A stretch of DNA of 64,000 bases from Nitrososphaerota archaeon (GTDB taxonomy: Archaea; Thermoproteota; Nitrososphaeria; Nitrososphaerales; Nitrosopumilaceae), in assembly GCA_028867675.1 (NCBI GenBank), contig JAGWGA010000004.1, positions 19,334-83,333 of the forward strand, given 5' to 3'. Position numbers and translations under genes: made by a program. Positions within the stretch are counted from its first letter, which is position 1. The number at the start of each line of letters is the position of its first letter. Of the stretch, positions 30,936 to 40,692 are shown in pieces. The notes beneath the pieces are model-generated. The model had not been told where the DNA came from. It saw only the letters and a program-made list of their open reading frames with translations, and ran no database searches.

Positions 30936-32186
30936 TTGCCAATTGACACAGGAGACACAGCATGGATGCTGATAGCTTCCAGTCTTGTATTGTTAATGAT
31001 CCCAGCCTTGGGGTTATTTGAAGCAGGATTACTCCGACGAAAAAATACTGTTTCAATTTTTATGCAAATCTTCTTTGGATTAGCAATTCTCAGTGTCATG
31101 TGGTTTACATTCGGATTTAGTTTATCATTTGGTCCAGATACCGGAATGGGTCTTACTGGAAACATGGATTGGACATTCCTCAAAAATGTCCCGTATGATT
31201 CAGGTTTGCATTATGCACCTACAATTCCAGGAGTTTTGTTTGCAAAATTTCAGATGATGTTTGCAGTTATCACACCTCTGCTTTTGACTGGTGCGATTGC
31301 AGAGAGGATGAAGTTTAGTGCCTATATCATTTTCATTGTTGCTTGGAGTGGCTTGATTTACTATCCTCTAGTTCACTGGATTTGGGGAGGCGGATGGCTT
31401 GGTCAGATGGGTGTAGTAGATTTTGCAGGAGGTATCGTCATACACACAAGTGCAGGCATGGGAGCACTTGCAGCTGCTCTAGTTCTTGGAAGAAGATTAA
31501 ACTACGGTCCATCGATCATGATTCCACACAGCATACCCATAGCAGTTCTAGGTTCTTCATTATTATGGCTGGGATGGTTTGGATTTAATGCAGGTAGTGC
31601 ATTAGCGTCAGGAAGTTTAGCAGGTAATACAATTATCAATACTCATATTGCATCATCAATTTCTGCATTAATTTGGGTAGGTCTTTCATGGATGCGTACA
31701 GGCAAACCCAGTGTAATCGCAGCAATTAACGGAGCAATTGCAGGACTTGCAGGTATCACACCAGCTTCTGGTTTTGTAAGTGTAGAGCACGCATTTGTTT
31801 TAGGAATTGCAATTGGAATAGGTTCGTATCTTGCAGTGTTATTCTTCAAGGAACATCTCAAGATTGATGATGCATTAGATGTAAGTTCAGTTCACGGTGT
31901 TGCTGGAATCATAGGTTCACTTGGAATTGGAGTCTTTGCAAGTACACTAGTAAATCCATCAGGTCCAAACGGATTGCTATTTGGCAACCCACACCAGTTA
32001 CTCATACAAGCTATAGGTGTAGGAGTTGCAGGGGTAATGGGATTCTTTGGGACTTTTGCCATAATGAAAGTCATAGACAAATTAATTGGAGTCAGAGTAT
32101 CTGCCAAAGTAGAAGAAGCAGGTCTTGATATTGAAGAGCATGCAGAACGGGCATACTCTGATGAAGACGAGTTTGGCAAGATGTAG
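30936..32186 (+). CDS. amt: Ammonium transporter (Amt family)
   Basis: 416 residues with eleven or so membrane segments. DTAWMLIASSLVLLMIPALGLFEAGLLR opens the fold; VDFAGGIVIHTSAGMGAL carries the conserved Asp and the first His, and DVSSVHGVAGIIGSLG the second His of the pore. It moves ammonium/ammonia across the cytoplasmic membrane, feeding assimilation and, in ammonia oxidisers, energy metabolism. The start is TTG. The C-terminal tail (VEEAGLDIEEHAERAY) is the PII-responsive cytoplasmic helix. The PII genes lie just upstream on the other strand. Confidence 0.96.
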   Translation: MPIDTGDTAWMLIASSLVLLMIPALGLFEAGLLRRKNTVSIFMQIFFGLAILSVMWFTFGFSLSFGPDTGMGLTGNMDWTFLKNVPYDSGLHYAPTIPGVLFAKFQMMFAVITPLLLTGAIAERMKFSAYIIFIVAWSGLIYYPLVHWIWGGGWLGQMGVVDFAGGIVIHTSAGMGALAAALVLGRRLNYGPSIMIPHSIPIAVLGSSLLWLGWFGFNAGSALASGSLAGNTIINTHIASSISALIWVGLSWMRTGKPSVIAAINGAIAGLAGITPASGFVSVEHAFVLGIAIGIGSYLAVLFFKEHLKIDDALDVSSVHGVAGIIGSLGIGVFASTLVNPSGPNGLLFGNPHQLLIQAIGVGVAGVMGFFGTFAIMKVIDKLIGVRVSAKVEEAGLDIEEHAERAYSDEDEFGKM

Positions 32187-32250
32187 ATCAGATTTTCAAG
32201 ATAGAGAATTAGCCATTTTACTTTAATAGTCCTCATACTGATTCTAATCT

Positions 32251-32727
32251 ATGATTAAAATTCCAGCCAAAGTCCAAGAGATGTTAAAAGGTCAAAAGTT
32301 CATAGTTGTTGGTTCTGTAGATGCCAACGGTCTTGCAAATTTCTCTCCAAGAACTTCATTTTATTTCACAGATACTGCAGTTTATTGGTTAGACTTTTTC
32401 AAACACAAGTCACAGGGAAACTTCAAGACTATTCCATGGGTTAGTGTTGGAGTGTTTGATAAAAAGGAGCTCAAGGGATATCAAATGAAAGGTAAAGTTG
32501 CATTTGTAACAGAATCTAAAGAAAAATCGAGAATAACAGACGTCATAGCTCGTTCTGTAACTGGAAAGACATCAAGCAAGATATTTGAGAGAATTAGTCA
32601 AAACAAGACTCCAGATGTTATCATGTTTACTCCAAAGGCAGTATACTCACTTGATCCAAAAGAAGAATCAGGTATTGCCATGATAATGGACAAAGACGGA
32701 GAAACAATCTCTCTCCTAGGAAGATAA
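32251..32727 (+). CDS. Pyridoxamine 5'-phosphate oxidase-like flavin-binding protein
   Basis: 158 residues of the split-barrel flavin-binding fold: KFIVVGSVDANGLANFSPRTSFYFTD is the typical FMN-binding strand pair, followed by WLDFFKHKSQGNFKTIPWVSVGVFD. Such proteins bind FMN or F420 and reduce small substrates; which applies is unclear. It ends 12 bases inside the convergent gatB gene. No operon partner. Confidence 0.8.
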   Translation: MIKIPAKVQEMLKGQKFIVVGSVDANGLANFSPRTSFYFTDTAVYWLDFFKHKSQGNFKTIPWVSVGVFDKKELKGYQMKGKVAFVTESKEKSRITDVIARSVTGKTSSKIFERISQNKTPDVIMFTPKAVYSLDPKEESGIAMIMDKDGETISLLGR

Positions 32728-34113
32728 TTTCTTTTTAAGAATATCAAGTGTGGTTGCAGGGTCTGCTTTTCCCTTAGTTTTTCGCATGACTTTACCTACA
32801 AGATAATTAATAGTGTCAGGATTTTGTCTTGTTTCTGCTACAGCTTTTTCTTCTTCTTTGAATACCTCATCGATTATTTTTTCAATAGAACCTACATCGC
32901 TTACATGCCCCAAGTCAAGACTAGATATCACATCTGTGAGAGATTTTCCAGTCTTCATCATTTCATGTAATGCAAGTTTACCTGAATTTCTTGTCAATTT
33001 GTTATTTACAATAGAATCTGCAAGTTCAGTTAGATGTTTTGCAGTAATTTTTAGTTCAAGTTTCTTTTCTCTGGTATCTGCAAATCCCATCAGATCAGTT
33101 GTTATAATATTTGCAATCTCTTTTGCGTTTTTTTCATTGTACGAGTTTTCAAACAAATCAGAATAGAATCTATCTGATGATAAAACATCTGCCACTTGGG
33201 CAGGAATTCCATATTGTGAGATATATCGTTCTCTTTTTGCAACAATGCTTTCCGGCATGTGTTTTTTTATGCTTTCAATTGATTCATTTCTAATCAGAAC
33301 TATTGGAATATCTGCCTCAGGCAAGTATCGATAGTCTTCTTCCTCCTCTTTTGATCTTGCTGAGACTGTAATTCTCCTTGCATCATCCCAGTGTCTAGTC
33401 TCGGCAATAACAAGAATACTTCTTTCAAGAAGACTTTGTTGTCTTGTAATTTCAAAATGAAGTGCTTTTTCTATATCTCTAAAAGAACCGACGTTTTTTA
33501 TCTCAACTCTGTTTCCTTGACCTTCAGATATGTTTCCATCAACTCTCATTGCACCTTCAAGATAAGGATCTGACACGCCTATGTTTTCAACCAAATCTGC
33601 CAACACATTTAGAAACACACGAACTTGTTTTGGTGTTTCAAAGTCTGGCTCTGTCACAATTTCTACAAGAGGGGTACCTGCTCGGTTGTAATCCACAAGT
33701 GTCAGCATAGATTTTCCTTCATAGACTAGCCTTCCAGGATCCTCTTCAAGCTGGATTCTTCTGATTCGAATTTCCTTTCCTTCAATGGTAATTTTTCCGT
33801 CCGAGCCGATACTGGTAGGGCCGTATGCGTTATACTGAGTTATTTGAAAGTTCTTTGGCAAATCAGGGTAAAAGTAATTTTTCCTAAAAAAGCCAATCTT
33901 TTCAGGAATCTTACATCCTAGTGCAAGAGATATCATCGCTGCTTTCTCTACTGCTTTTTTGTTCAACATTGGCAACGAGCCTGGAAGTCCTGCACATACT
34001 GGGCAGATGTTTGAATTTGGTTCGAGATTCCTATATTCTGCCTTGCATGAACAAAATAGCTTACTCTCAAGTTTTGTAAGCTGACAGTGAATCTCTAATC
34101 CAATTCTTGTCAA
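32716..34113 (-). CDS. gatB: Aspartyl/glutamyl-tRNA amidotransferase subunit B
   Basis: 465 residues. The N-terminal IGLEIHCQLTK...SKLFCSC, the zinc-type CSCKAEY...ICPVCAGLPGSLP, the cradle domain (YFYPDLPKNFQITQYN) and the C-terminal helical YqeY-like tail are all present. With GatA and GatC it amidates mischarged Asp-tRNAAsn or Glu-tRNAGln. The start is a TTG whose TTGA overlaps the gatA stop, which shows translational coupling. Length is normal. Confidence 0.96.
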   Translation of the reverse strand: MTRIGLEIHCQLTKLESKLFCSCKAEYRNLEPNSNICPVCAGLPGSLPMLNKKAVEKAAMISLALGCKIPEKIGFFRKNYFYPDLPKNFQITQYNAYGPTSIGSDGKITIEGKEIRIRRIQLEEDPGRLVYEGKSMLTLVDYNRAGTPLVEIVTEPDFETPKQVRVFLNVLADLVENIGVSDPYLEGAMRVDGNISEGQGNRVEIKNVGSFRDIEKALHFEITRQQSLLERSILVIAETRHWDDARRITVSARSKEEEEDYRYLPEADIPIVLIRNESIESIKKHMPESIVAKRERYISQYGIPAQVADVLSSDRFYSDLFENSYNEKNAKEIANIITTDLMGFADTREKKLELKITAKHLTELADSIVNNKLTRNSGKLALHEMMKTGKSLTDVISSLDLGHVSDVGSIEKIIDEVFKEEEKAVAETRQNPDTINYLVGKVMRKTKGKADPATTLDILKKKLSS

Positions 34114-35561
34114 AGAGGCACCTCTGGAAGATCAGTAGTTTCTTGTAGCACATATGCCGCTTGAAGTAATTTGTTTTCTTCAAATGAGTTTGCAAATAGT
34201 TGAATACCAATTGGAAGTCCAGAACTAGAGATTGCAAATGGAACAGAGATTGCAGGGATTCCTGAAAGATTTGCAGTTACAGTATTGATATCTGTAAGGT
34301 ATAGTTTTAGCGGATCGTCTATTTTTTCTCCAATCTTAAATGGCAAAATTGGCATTGTTGGAGATATCAAAAAGTCTACTTTTTTGAATGCCTCATCAAG
34401 TTGAGCCTTTATCATCGCTCTAACTTTTTGAGCCTTCAAATAATATTTTCCATAATAACCTGCAGATAATACATATGCACCAAGCAACATTCTTCTTGTA
34501 ACTTCAGGTCCAAAATTGCTTCGAGCCTTTGCAACATACGCCTTGAATTCGTATCCTTCGGTTCCAAAATTAAAGCCATATCGCAAATTATCATATCTTG
34601 AAAGGTTGCTACTTGCTTCTGCTGATGCAATTGTATAGTATGCAGCTACTGAATGCTCTACAGCATCAAGAGATATTGGAATACATTCGGCACCAAGATC
34701 TTGGAGTTTAGAGATTGCCATATTTGTTGCAGATGCAACCTCCTTGTCTATTCCCTCACCAATCATCTGTGAAATTATTCCAATCTTCTTTCCAGAAATT
34801 CCGGATTTCAAATCCTTGAGATAATCCACTTGGGGATTGTTTATAGTAGTATTATCATGAGAATCATGACCTGATATTATATTTAGTAAAAATGCCACAT
34901 CTTCTACGGTTCTTGCCATAGGACCTATCTGCTCTATGCTGTTTGCATATGAGACAAGACCATATCTGCTAATCAGGCCATAAGTTGGTTTTAGACCTAC
35001 AACTGAACAAAAACTTGCAGGGCTTCTTACAGAGCCTCCAGTGTCAGACCCTAAAGATGCAACACATTCAAGTGCACTAACCGAGACTCCACTTCCCCCA
35101 GAAGAGCCACCTGGGACATATTGAGGATTCCAGGGATTTCTACTTGTACCAAAGTAACTAAATTCAGTTGTAGAACCCATTGCAAATTCATCAAGATTTA
35201 CTTTTCCAATTATAATAGCATCTTCATTTTTCAATCTGGAAATTACAGTTGCATCATATGGTGCAACAAAATTTTCAAGCATCTTTGATGCACATGTTGT
35301 TTTAAGTCCAGCAGCACAGATGTTGTCCTTTATAGATACCGGCATTCCAAAGCATGAACCAATTTTTTCTTTTGATCTTATTTTCTTGTCAATATCCTTG
35401 GCTTTAGCAAGTGCATTTTGAGAATCTACAGTAATGAAAGCATGGACTTTGTCCTCAACTTGTTTTATTCTTTCTAATGTCTTTGCGATAAATTCTTCAA
35501 CAGATATGGCACCTTCTTTTGCCTGAGAAACAAATTCAGTAGCCGAGATTCCAAGATTCAT
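34110..35561 (-). CDS. gatA: Aspartyl/glutamyl-tRNA amidotransferase subunit A
   Basis: 483 residues. The amidase signature PGGSSGGSGVSVSALECVASLGSDTGGSVRSPASFC contains the Ser-cisSer-Lys triad members, with the Lys in PVSIKDNIC. It releases ammonia from glutamine and channels it to GatB. It starts directly after the gatC stop and overlaps gatB. Full length. Confidence 0.97.
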   Translation of the reverse strand: MNLGISATEFVSQAKEGAISVEEFIAKTLERIKQVEDKVHAFITVDSQNALAKAKDIDKKIRSKEKIGSCFGMPVSIKDNICAAGLKTTCASKMLENFVAPYDATVISRLKNEDAIIIGKVNLDEFAMGSTTEFSYFGTSRNPWNPQYVPGGSSGGSGVSVSALECVASLGSDTGGSVRSPASFCSVVGLKPTYGLISRYGLVSYANSIEQIGPMARTVEDVAFLLNIISGHDSHDNTTINNPQVDYLKDLKSGISGKKIGIISQMIGEGIDKEVASATNMAISKLQDLGAECIPISLDAVEHSVAAYYTIASAEASSNLSRYDNLRYGFNFGTEGYEFKAYVAKARSNFGPEVTRRMLLGAYVLSAGYYGKYYLKAQKVRAMIKAQLDEAFKKVDFLISPTMPILPFKIGEKIDDPLKLYLTDINTVTANLSGIPAISVPFAISSSGLPIGIQLFANSFEENKLLQAAYVLQETTDLPEVPL

Positions 35562-35828
35562 TTAAACCATTTTTGGAGCACGGATGAAGTTGTTTTGGTC
35601 TTTATTCAGATGGTCAATCAATGACATTCCATATGGTTCATACTTGTCATCTCTAAGATTCTCTGCATCAACTTCTCTTCTTAGTGTATCATCAGAATTG
35701 AATTCAACAGTATCAAGTCTGTCAAAATAGTGTATAATCTGCTCTACCTGTTTGATGTATTTTTCCGGGTCTTTGAGTTCAACCTTGACTAAATCCCCAA
35801 GGTGTTCAATTTCTTTTTTTTCTACCAT
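35562..35828 (-). CDS. gatC: Aspartyl/glutamyl-tRNA amidotransferase subunit C
   Basis: 88 residues with the GatC pattern: IEHLGDLVKVELKD near the N-terminus, then a helix EQIIHYFDRLDTVEFN and the extended C-terminal LRDDKYEPYGMSLIDHL...FIRAPKMV that wraps GatA-GatB. It lies between aspS and gatA with gaps of 10 and 0 bases, in one operon aspS-gatC-gatA-gatB. Confidence 0.93.
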   Translation of the reverse strand: MVEKKEIEHLGDLVKVELKDPEKYIKQVEQIIHYFDRLDTVEFNSDDTLRREVDAENLRDDKYEPYGMSLIDHLNKDQNNFIRAPKMV

Positions 35829-35838
35829 GTCGCTTCAC

Positions 35839-37149
35839 TTACGGTGTAAGTCTATCGACATCACGAGGATAAAAGGTAGCATCCCGTATATTTTCAGTGC
35901 CAGTAAGAGCCATCATCAATCTTTCAAGACCTATACCACACCCCGCATGAGGTGGAACCCCATAATCAAATACCCTCAAATGATAATCAAATGCATCTAG
36001 TTTGAAGCCTTTGTTCTTCATTCTCTCTTCCAATTCTAGTCTTTTCTCAATTCTTGTACTGCCTGAGGATAATTCTAGGTCTCCAAACATCAGGTCAAAT
36101 GATTCAGATATTTTTTGATCAGCATTTTTTGCTTTGACATAGAATGGTTTTGGGGCAAGTGGCCAATCCTTGATAAAGTAAAATCCGCTAAGATTAATTT
36201 TCTTTAGTTCTGACGGATACAAGTCATCACCCCATTTTGTTTTTCCTCCAGCATTTTGTATCTTGTCTACTAATTCAGTATAGGTATACTGTGGAATCTT
36301 GTCTGGGATTTCTGGAACTTTATAATCACTGGTCTTTATGGTATCACAATAATCTTTGACAACTCTGATTGATCTTTTAATAATATTTTCAGTGTGAGAC
36401 ATGATATCATTGTAATCTGAGAATGCTTCTTCGAGGTCTATTGAAATTGCTTCAGAGAGGTGTCGGTTGGTTCTAGATGCCTCTGCTCTAAAGATTGGAG
36501 CAATCTCAAAAACCTTTTCAAAAGACAGTGTAAGCTGTTCCTTGTAAAGCTGAGGACTCTGTGCCAAAAATGCCTCCTTGTTATAGTAAAATATTGGAAA
36601 TAGTGCAGCACCGCCTTCTGTTGCAGTCGCAATCATCTTTGGAGTGTTTACCTCCATGAACTCTTTTTCATACAGATAATCACGGATTGATTTTAGAACT
36701 AGACTTCTCATTTTAAAGACATGTTGCAAAATGTTTCTTCTAAGATCAATTGCCCTAAGTTCTAATCTAGTATCAATATTTGGAACCACTTTTGTCTGCC
36801 ATGTAAAGGGAGCAATTTTTTCCACGTTAGAAAATACACGTAATTCACTTGGAGTTATCTCAACCCCTCTTGGAGCTTTAGGTGATGGTTTTACAATTCC
36901 CTTTACTGCAATGGTTGACTGTTCTTTGAGATTTACCAAACTATCCTTGATTTCGTTTGGGCAAACACCGGCTTTTGCAGTGATCTGTATTTGACCCTCC
37001 TTGTCATTTAGTAATACAAATACTAGATTTCCGTGATCTCGGACACTTGAGATCCATCCCATAACAAGAACCTCTTTTCCATCCATGGAAGGATCAAGTT
37101 GACTGGAATAGATAGTTCTGCGCCAGTCTCCAAGTTCTGTACCTATCAT
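35839..37149 (-). CDS. aspS: Aspartyl-tRNA synthetase (archaeal, probably non-discriminating)
   Basis: 436 residues: an OB-fold anticodon-binding domain (VLVMGWISSVRDHGNLVFVLLND), then the class II core with EVNTPKMIATATEGGAALF, FRAEASRTNRHLSEA (motif 2) and GCGIGLERLMMALTG (motif 3). Co-transcription with gatCAB suggests it charges both tRNAAsp and tRNAAsn, with the amidotransferase completing Asn-tRNA; I saw no asparaginyl synthetase in the window. The discrimination residues cannot be judged without alignment. Confidence 0.95.
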   Translation of the reverse strand: MIGTELGDWRRTIYSSQLDPSMDGKEVLVMGWISSVRDHGNLVFVLLNDKEGQIQITAKAGVCPNEIKDSLVNLKEQSTIAVKGIVKPSPKAPRGVEITPSELRVFSNVEKIAPFTWQTKVVPNIDTRLELRAIDLRRNILQHVFKMRSLVLKSIRDYLYEKEFMEVNTPKMIATATEGGAALFPIFYYNKEAFLAQSPQLYKEQLTLSFEKVFEIAPIFRAEASRTNRHLSEAISIDLEEAFSDYNDIMSHTENIIKRSIRVVKDYCDTIKTSDYKVPEIPDKIPQYTYTELVDKIQNAGGKTKWGDDLYPSELKKINLSGFYFIKDWPLAPKPFYVKAKNADQKISESFDLMFGDLELSSGSTRIEKRLELEERMKNKGFKLDAFDYHLRVFDYGVPPHAGCGIGLERLMMALTGTENIRDATFYPRDVDRLTP

Positions 37150-37220
37150 GTTTTCATCAAATGTCTTTTTGTTAGTGTTAATTTATGTTTTGAATGTCAA
37201 TCATAAAAGCAGCCTGATTA

Positions 37221-38099
37221 CTACTGTACAATGACATTAAACTGAATTGTAGACTGAATACCGCTCGCACTACCATCCTCAAAATGCATTCTAAGAGTCA
37301 CATTCAACAGTCCAGGTTTTATCATTTGATACAATCCATTGCCAAGACCATATCCGCTTGCAGTATCAACATCATTAGGTTTGATAGAATCAGTTTTAGG
37401 AGTACAGTTAAGCCCATTATTTGAAAAAAATTGTTCCTGTACACTAGAAGCTGGACTAATCTCCCAATGCAAAGATGGGTTTGCATCACATCCAATCAGA
37501 TCTTGAATGAGCGTTCTGTTGGAAATATTCTGATATGTAACAGCAAATGTCGGCTTGTCTCCAACTTTTAATGAGTTTGGAGACATGGTAATTGATAAAA
37601 TTTTGATTTCAGGTCTAGTCATTGAAATTGTAGAATTCATGGGGAATTGAATCTGCATGGCAGCATTAGTTTTGGCAGGAGGAATAATTGAATTTGTTGT
37701 AACGCTTGCAAGTGGAGCAGCAGATTGCTCTTGTATCTTATGTTCAAGCGAGTCAATTCTCTGATTTAGTAATTTAATTTCATTATTCATATATTCAGAA
37801 TTAGACTGAAGTTGGGTAACTGTCATATTGCTTTTTTCCAAAAGTTGCCTGGTAGAATTTAGTTCATTAGAAAGAGATTGAATCAATTGTTCTTGTTCTG
37901 CCGTCTTAGATTTGATATCAGTCATTTGTAGTCCCTCAGTAAGATTAAGGGAGAGTGTTTTGATAGCATTTTCTTGTTGTATAGTTTTAGAATTCAGATT
38001 TTTTATATCAAATTGCAATTTTGAATTACTTGCAACTTGCAATCCTAGACTAACTGCAGCTATGAGTATAGCAATAATTACAATATGCTGAATTTTCAT
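37221..38099 (-). CDS. Exported coiled-coil protein with beta-rich C-terminal domain
   Basis: 292 residues. A signal anchor (IVIIAILIAAVSLGLQVA) is followed by about 100 residues of heptad-like coiled coil with several QEQ/SLSNEL repeats, then a Pro/Ala linker and a beta-rich C-terminal domain (KILSITMSPNSLKVGDKPTFAVTYQNI) with two Cys that could form a disulphide. It is probably membrane-attached and extracellular. Family unknown to me; domains of this type appear in thaumarchaeal surface proteins. Confidence 0.8.
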   Translation of the reverse strand: MKIQHIVIIAILIAAVSLGLQVASNSKLQFDIKNLNSKTIQQENAIKTLSLNLTEGLQMTDIKSKTAEQEQLIQSLSNELNSTRQLLEKSNMTVTQLQSNSEYMNNEIKLLNQRIDSLEHKIQEQSAAPLASVTTNSIIPPAKTNAAMQIQFPMNSTISMTRPEIKILSITMSPNSLKVGDKPTFAVTYQNISNRTLIQDLIGCDANPSLHWEISPASSVQEQFFSNNGLNCTPKTDSIKPNDVDTASGYGLGNGLYQMIKPGLLNVTLRMHFEDGSASGIQSTIQFNVIVQ

Positions 38100-38271
38100 T
38101 TCCTATAGACTTGTTTTTATCAATTTTGCTATAAACCGTTATTAGCTAAAAATGTGTTTAATCATATCAAAAATTCTTGTGTAATTCAAGCCATAATCAT
38201 AGAACAATCCCAATTAGGTCCCAATGATGACAGAAGAGTAATATTTTCAGGACTGATACAACAGAGGAAAG

Positions 38272-39339
38272 ATGATTGACATTTATCGAGTTTTACCAGA
38301 GGAGATGGATGACTTGGTCATCAAACTTGGTCAACCGCGATACAGAGCAGATCAGCTACTTCGTGCATTATACCAAGGTTCACCAAAAAATATCTCAGAT
38401 CTTCACCAAATCCCATCCTCTATGAAAGATGCACTTGCCAAAGCAGGTTATACCATAGGATCTGAGACGGAAATACATCGAGTGGTAAGCGAGGACGGCC
38501 ATACAACTAAACTGCTACTCAAATTTGATGACAAGACGCTAATTGAGACGGTTCTAATGCAATATGGTCCAGCCCAAGATAAGACTCATCCAAGGTCAAC
38601 AGTTTGCGTTTCAACTCAGGTAGGTTGCCCAATGGGTTGTGTCTTTTGTGCTACCGGGCAGATGGGTTTTGAAAAAAATCTAAAAGCTGAAGAGATTGTT
38701 GCCCAAGTTCTACATTTTGCCAGATTATTACGTGAAAGGGACGAGCATGTAACCAATCTTGTTTTCATGGGAATGGGAGAGCCTCTTGCAAATTATGATG
38801 AAACAGTAAGAGCAATTAGAATTCTGACACATCCTCGAGCATTTGGATTAGGACAGCGAAGTATCACAATTTCTACAGTAGGAGTAATTCCAGGAATAGA
38901 CAAACTTGCAGACGAAGATATTCAAGTCAAGCTTGCAATTTCACTCCATGCTCCAAATAATGAGTTACGAAAAAAGCTAGTTCCAACTGCAGGGCCAAAT
39001 TCTGTTGAAGATTTGGTAATGGCAGCAAAACGTTATTTCAAAAAGACTGGGCGCCGTGTCACATTTGAATATGCGTTAATTGATGGCATCAATGATTCAA
39101 ACAAAGTTGCGTTAGAACTAGCACATCTTTTGAAAGGCAATGGTGCCCATGTAAATCTAATTCCAATGAATCCAACAGCGGGGGGATTTTCACGTCCTGC
39201 CAGAAAGAGAGTACTTGCATTCCAACAAATACTTCGAGATGGAGGAGTAAACTGCACGGTAAGAGTAGAGAAGGGTTCAGAGATATCAGCAGCCTGTGGA
39301 CAGCTGCGTACAGACATCATGCAAAACATTGCCCAGTAA
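38272..39339 (+). CDS. RlmN/Cfr-family radical SAM rRNA methyltransferase
   Basis: 355 residues. VGCPMGCVFCATGQMGF supplies the CxxxCxxC iron-sulphur site, NLVFMGMGEPLANYD is the RlmN GEP motif and the end carries EKGSEISAACGQL with the conserved C-terminal Cys. The N-terminus has the RlmN helical lead (YRADQLLRALY...). RlmN methylates C2 of an adenosine in 23S rRNA and some tRNAs; the family is widespread in bacteria and patchy in archaea. The substrate in this organism is unproven. The gene stands alone between a secreted-protein gene and purP. Confidence 0.93.
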   Translation: MIDIYRVLPEEMDDLVIKLGQPRYRADQLLRALYQGSPKNISDLHQIPSSMKDALAKAGYTIGSETEIHRVVSEDGHTTKLLLKFDDKTLIETVLMQYGPAQDKTHPRSTVCVSTQVGCPMGCVFCATGQMGFEKNLKAEEIVAQVLHFARLLRERDEHVTNLVFMGMGEPLANYDETVRAIRILTHPRAFGLGQRSITISTVGVIPGIDKLADEDIQVKLAISLHAPNNELRKKLVPTAGPNSVEDLVMAAKRYFKKTGRRVTFEYALIDGINDSNKVALELAHLLKGNGAHVNLIPMNPTAGGFSRPARKRVLAFQQILRDGGVNCTVRVEKGSEISAACGQLRTDIMQNIAQ

Positions 39340-39403
39340 GGGACAAGTCACAATAAAACAGGTATGACAAACCTCTAAATTAAAAAGAAAATATCTCATA
39401 CAT

Positions 39404-39619
39404 ATGGTTCTCACTAGTCGTGAAAAAACAGTCATCATAGTATCACATTTGGTTTCACTTTATTCTGAAAACATGGAACAGGAAAAGATACCACAAGGTC
39501 AATCAGTCATTGATTTCATAATGAAAAACATTCCTCAAGAATTCAAGTCAGAGTTATCCATGGAAATAATCGATGACGTGTTTAATTTTATTGCCAGTAG
39601 ACCCATGGAACTTTCATAA
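39404..39619 (+). CDS. Conserved hypothetical protein (71 aa)
   Basis: A small acidic protein (SREKTVIIVSHLVSLYSENME...IDFIMKNIPQEFKSELSMEIIDDVFNF), predicted all-helical, with no signal or metal motif. It is 27 bases upstream of purP on the same strand and has an ATG start with a plausible TATA, so it is probably real and co-transcribed. I do not recognise the family. Confidence 0.68.
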   Translation: MVLTSREKTVIIVSHLVSLYSENMEQEKIPQGQSVIDFIMKNIPQEFKSELSMEIIDDVFNFIASRPMELS

Positions 39620-39646
39620 ACCCCCAAGATTAGAAATGATCATCAT

Positions 39647-40672
39647 ATGTCTTCAATCGCCACACTAGGTTCTCACTGTGCGCTTCAGGTCCTCAAGGGA
39701 GCAAAAGACGAAGGATTCAAGACTATTCTAATTTGTGAGAAAAAACGTGAAAAACTCTATCGGAGATTTCGATTCATAGACGAATTTGTACTTGTAGATT
39801 CACTCAATGAAGTTATGGATAAAAGATGCTCAAGTATACTCAAAGAAAATAATGCCGTAATCATACCCCATGGAACTCTAATTTCTCAGATGAATTCAAC
39901 AGAAATAGAATCAATCAAGACCCCAATCTTTGGAAATAAATGGATTCTCAGATGGGAGTCTGACAGAAATATGAAAGAAAAACTCATGGTAGAATCCAGA
40001 TTAAAAATTCCAAGATCATTGCCAAGTCCAAGTGAGATTAACGGTCTAGTAATTGCAAAAAGACATGGCGCTGCAGGAGGAAAGGGATACTTTCTTGCAA
40101 CTAGTGAAGAAGAATACATCAAAAAACGAGACAAGTTGATCAGAGAAGGAATTGTCAAAGGAGATAGCGATTTGTATTTGCAAGAATATGCTTTGGGAGT
40201 TTCTGCATATTTACAATATTTTTACTCTGAACTAACTGGAGAATTGGAATTTTTCGGAGTTGACAGACGATATGAATCAGACATTGACGGATTGGGAAGA
40301 ATTCCAGCTCAAGACCAAATCGATGTGGACCTAATACCATCATTTAACGTAATAGGAAACAGTCCGCTAGTTTTACGAGAATCATTGCTTGAAGAAGTCT
40401 ATGCAATGGGAGAAAGATTTGTTGATGCTGCAAAAAGACTGGTCGCTCCAGGCATGACAGGCCCATTTTGTCTTGAGGGAGTCTATGATGAAAACGGTAA
40501 ATTTACTACATTTGAGTTCTCAGCAAGAATAGTTGCAGGAACAAATCTATACATTGACGGTTCACCATATTCAGCACTAATTTATGATGAACCAATGAGT
40601 ATGGGAAGAAGAATAGCCCGTGAGATAAAAATTGCTAAAAACAAAAATCAGTTAGACAAAGTAGTTACCTAG
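39647..40672 (+). CDS. purP: FAICAR synthetase PurP (purine biosynthesis)
   Basis: 341 residues of the archaeal ATP-grasp ligase that makes FAICAR from AICAR, formate and ATP in place of bacterial PurH formylation. IATLGSHCALQVLKGAKDEGFKTILI, NAVIIPHGTLISQM and the ATP-grasp segment AKRHGAAGGKGYFLA followed by QEYALGVSAYLQYFYS are all visible, with the C-terminal FEFSARIVAGTN. Length is normal for the family. Confidence 0.92.
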   Translation: MSSIATLGSHCALQVLKGAKDEGFKTILICEKKREKLYRRFRFIDEFVLVDSLNEVMDKRCSSILKENNAVIIPHGTLISQMNSTEIESIKTPIFGNKWILRWESDRNMKEKLMVESRLKIPRSLPSPSEINGLVIAKRHGAAGGKGYFLATSEEEYIKKRDKLIREGIVKGDSDLYLQEYALGVSAYLQYFYSELTGELEFFGVDRRYESDIDGLGRIPAQDQIDVDLIPSFNVIGNSPLVLRESLLEEVYAMGERFVDAAKRLVAPGMTGPFCLEGVYDENGKFTTFEFSARIVAGTNLYIDGSPYSALIYDEPMSMGRRIAREIKIAKNKNQLDKVVT

Positions 40673-40692
40673 TAATTTTAAAAAAAATTGTG

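Noticed and set aside
35981-35989. TGATAATCA inside aspS
   Set aside because: It lies in conserved coding sequence and not near a promoter; taken as a chance match.
38224-38256. ATGATGA...CTGA resembling C/D box sRNA
   Set aside because: Only one box pair is clear, there is no second C'/D' set or closing stem, and the segment is a gene leader.
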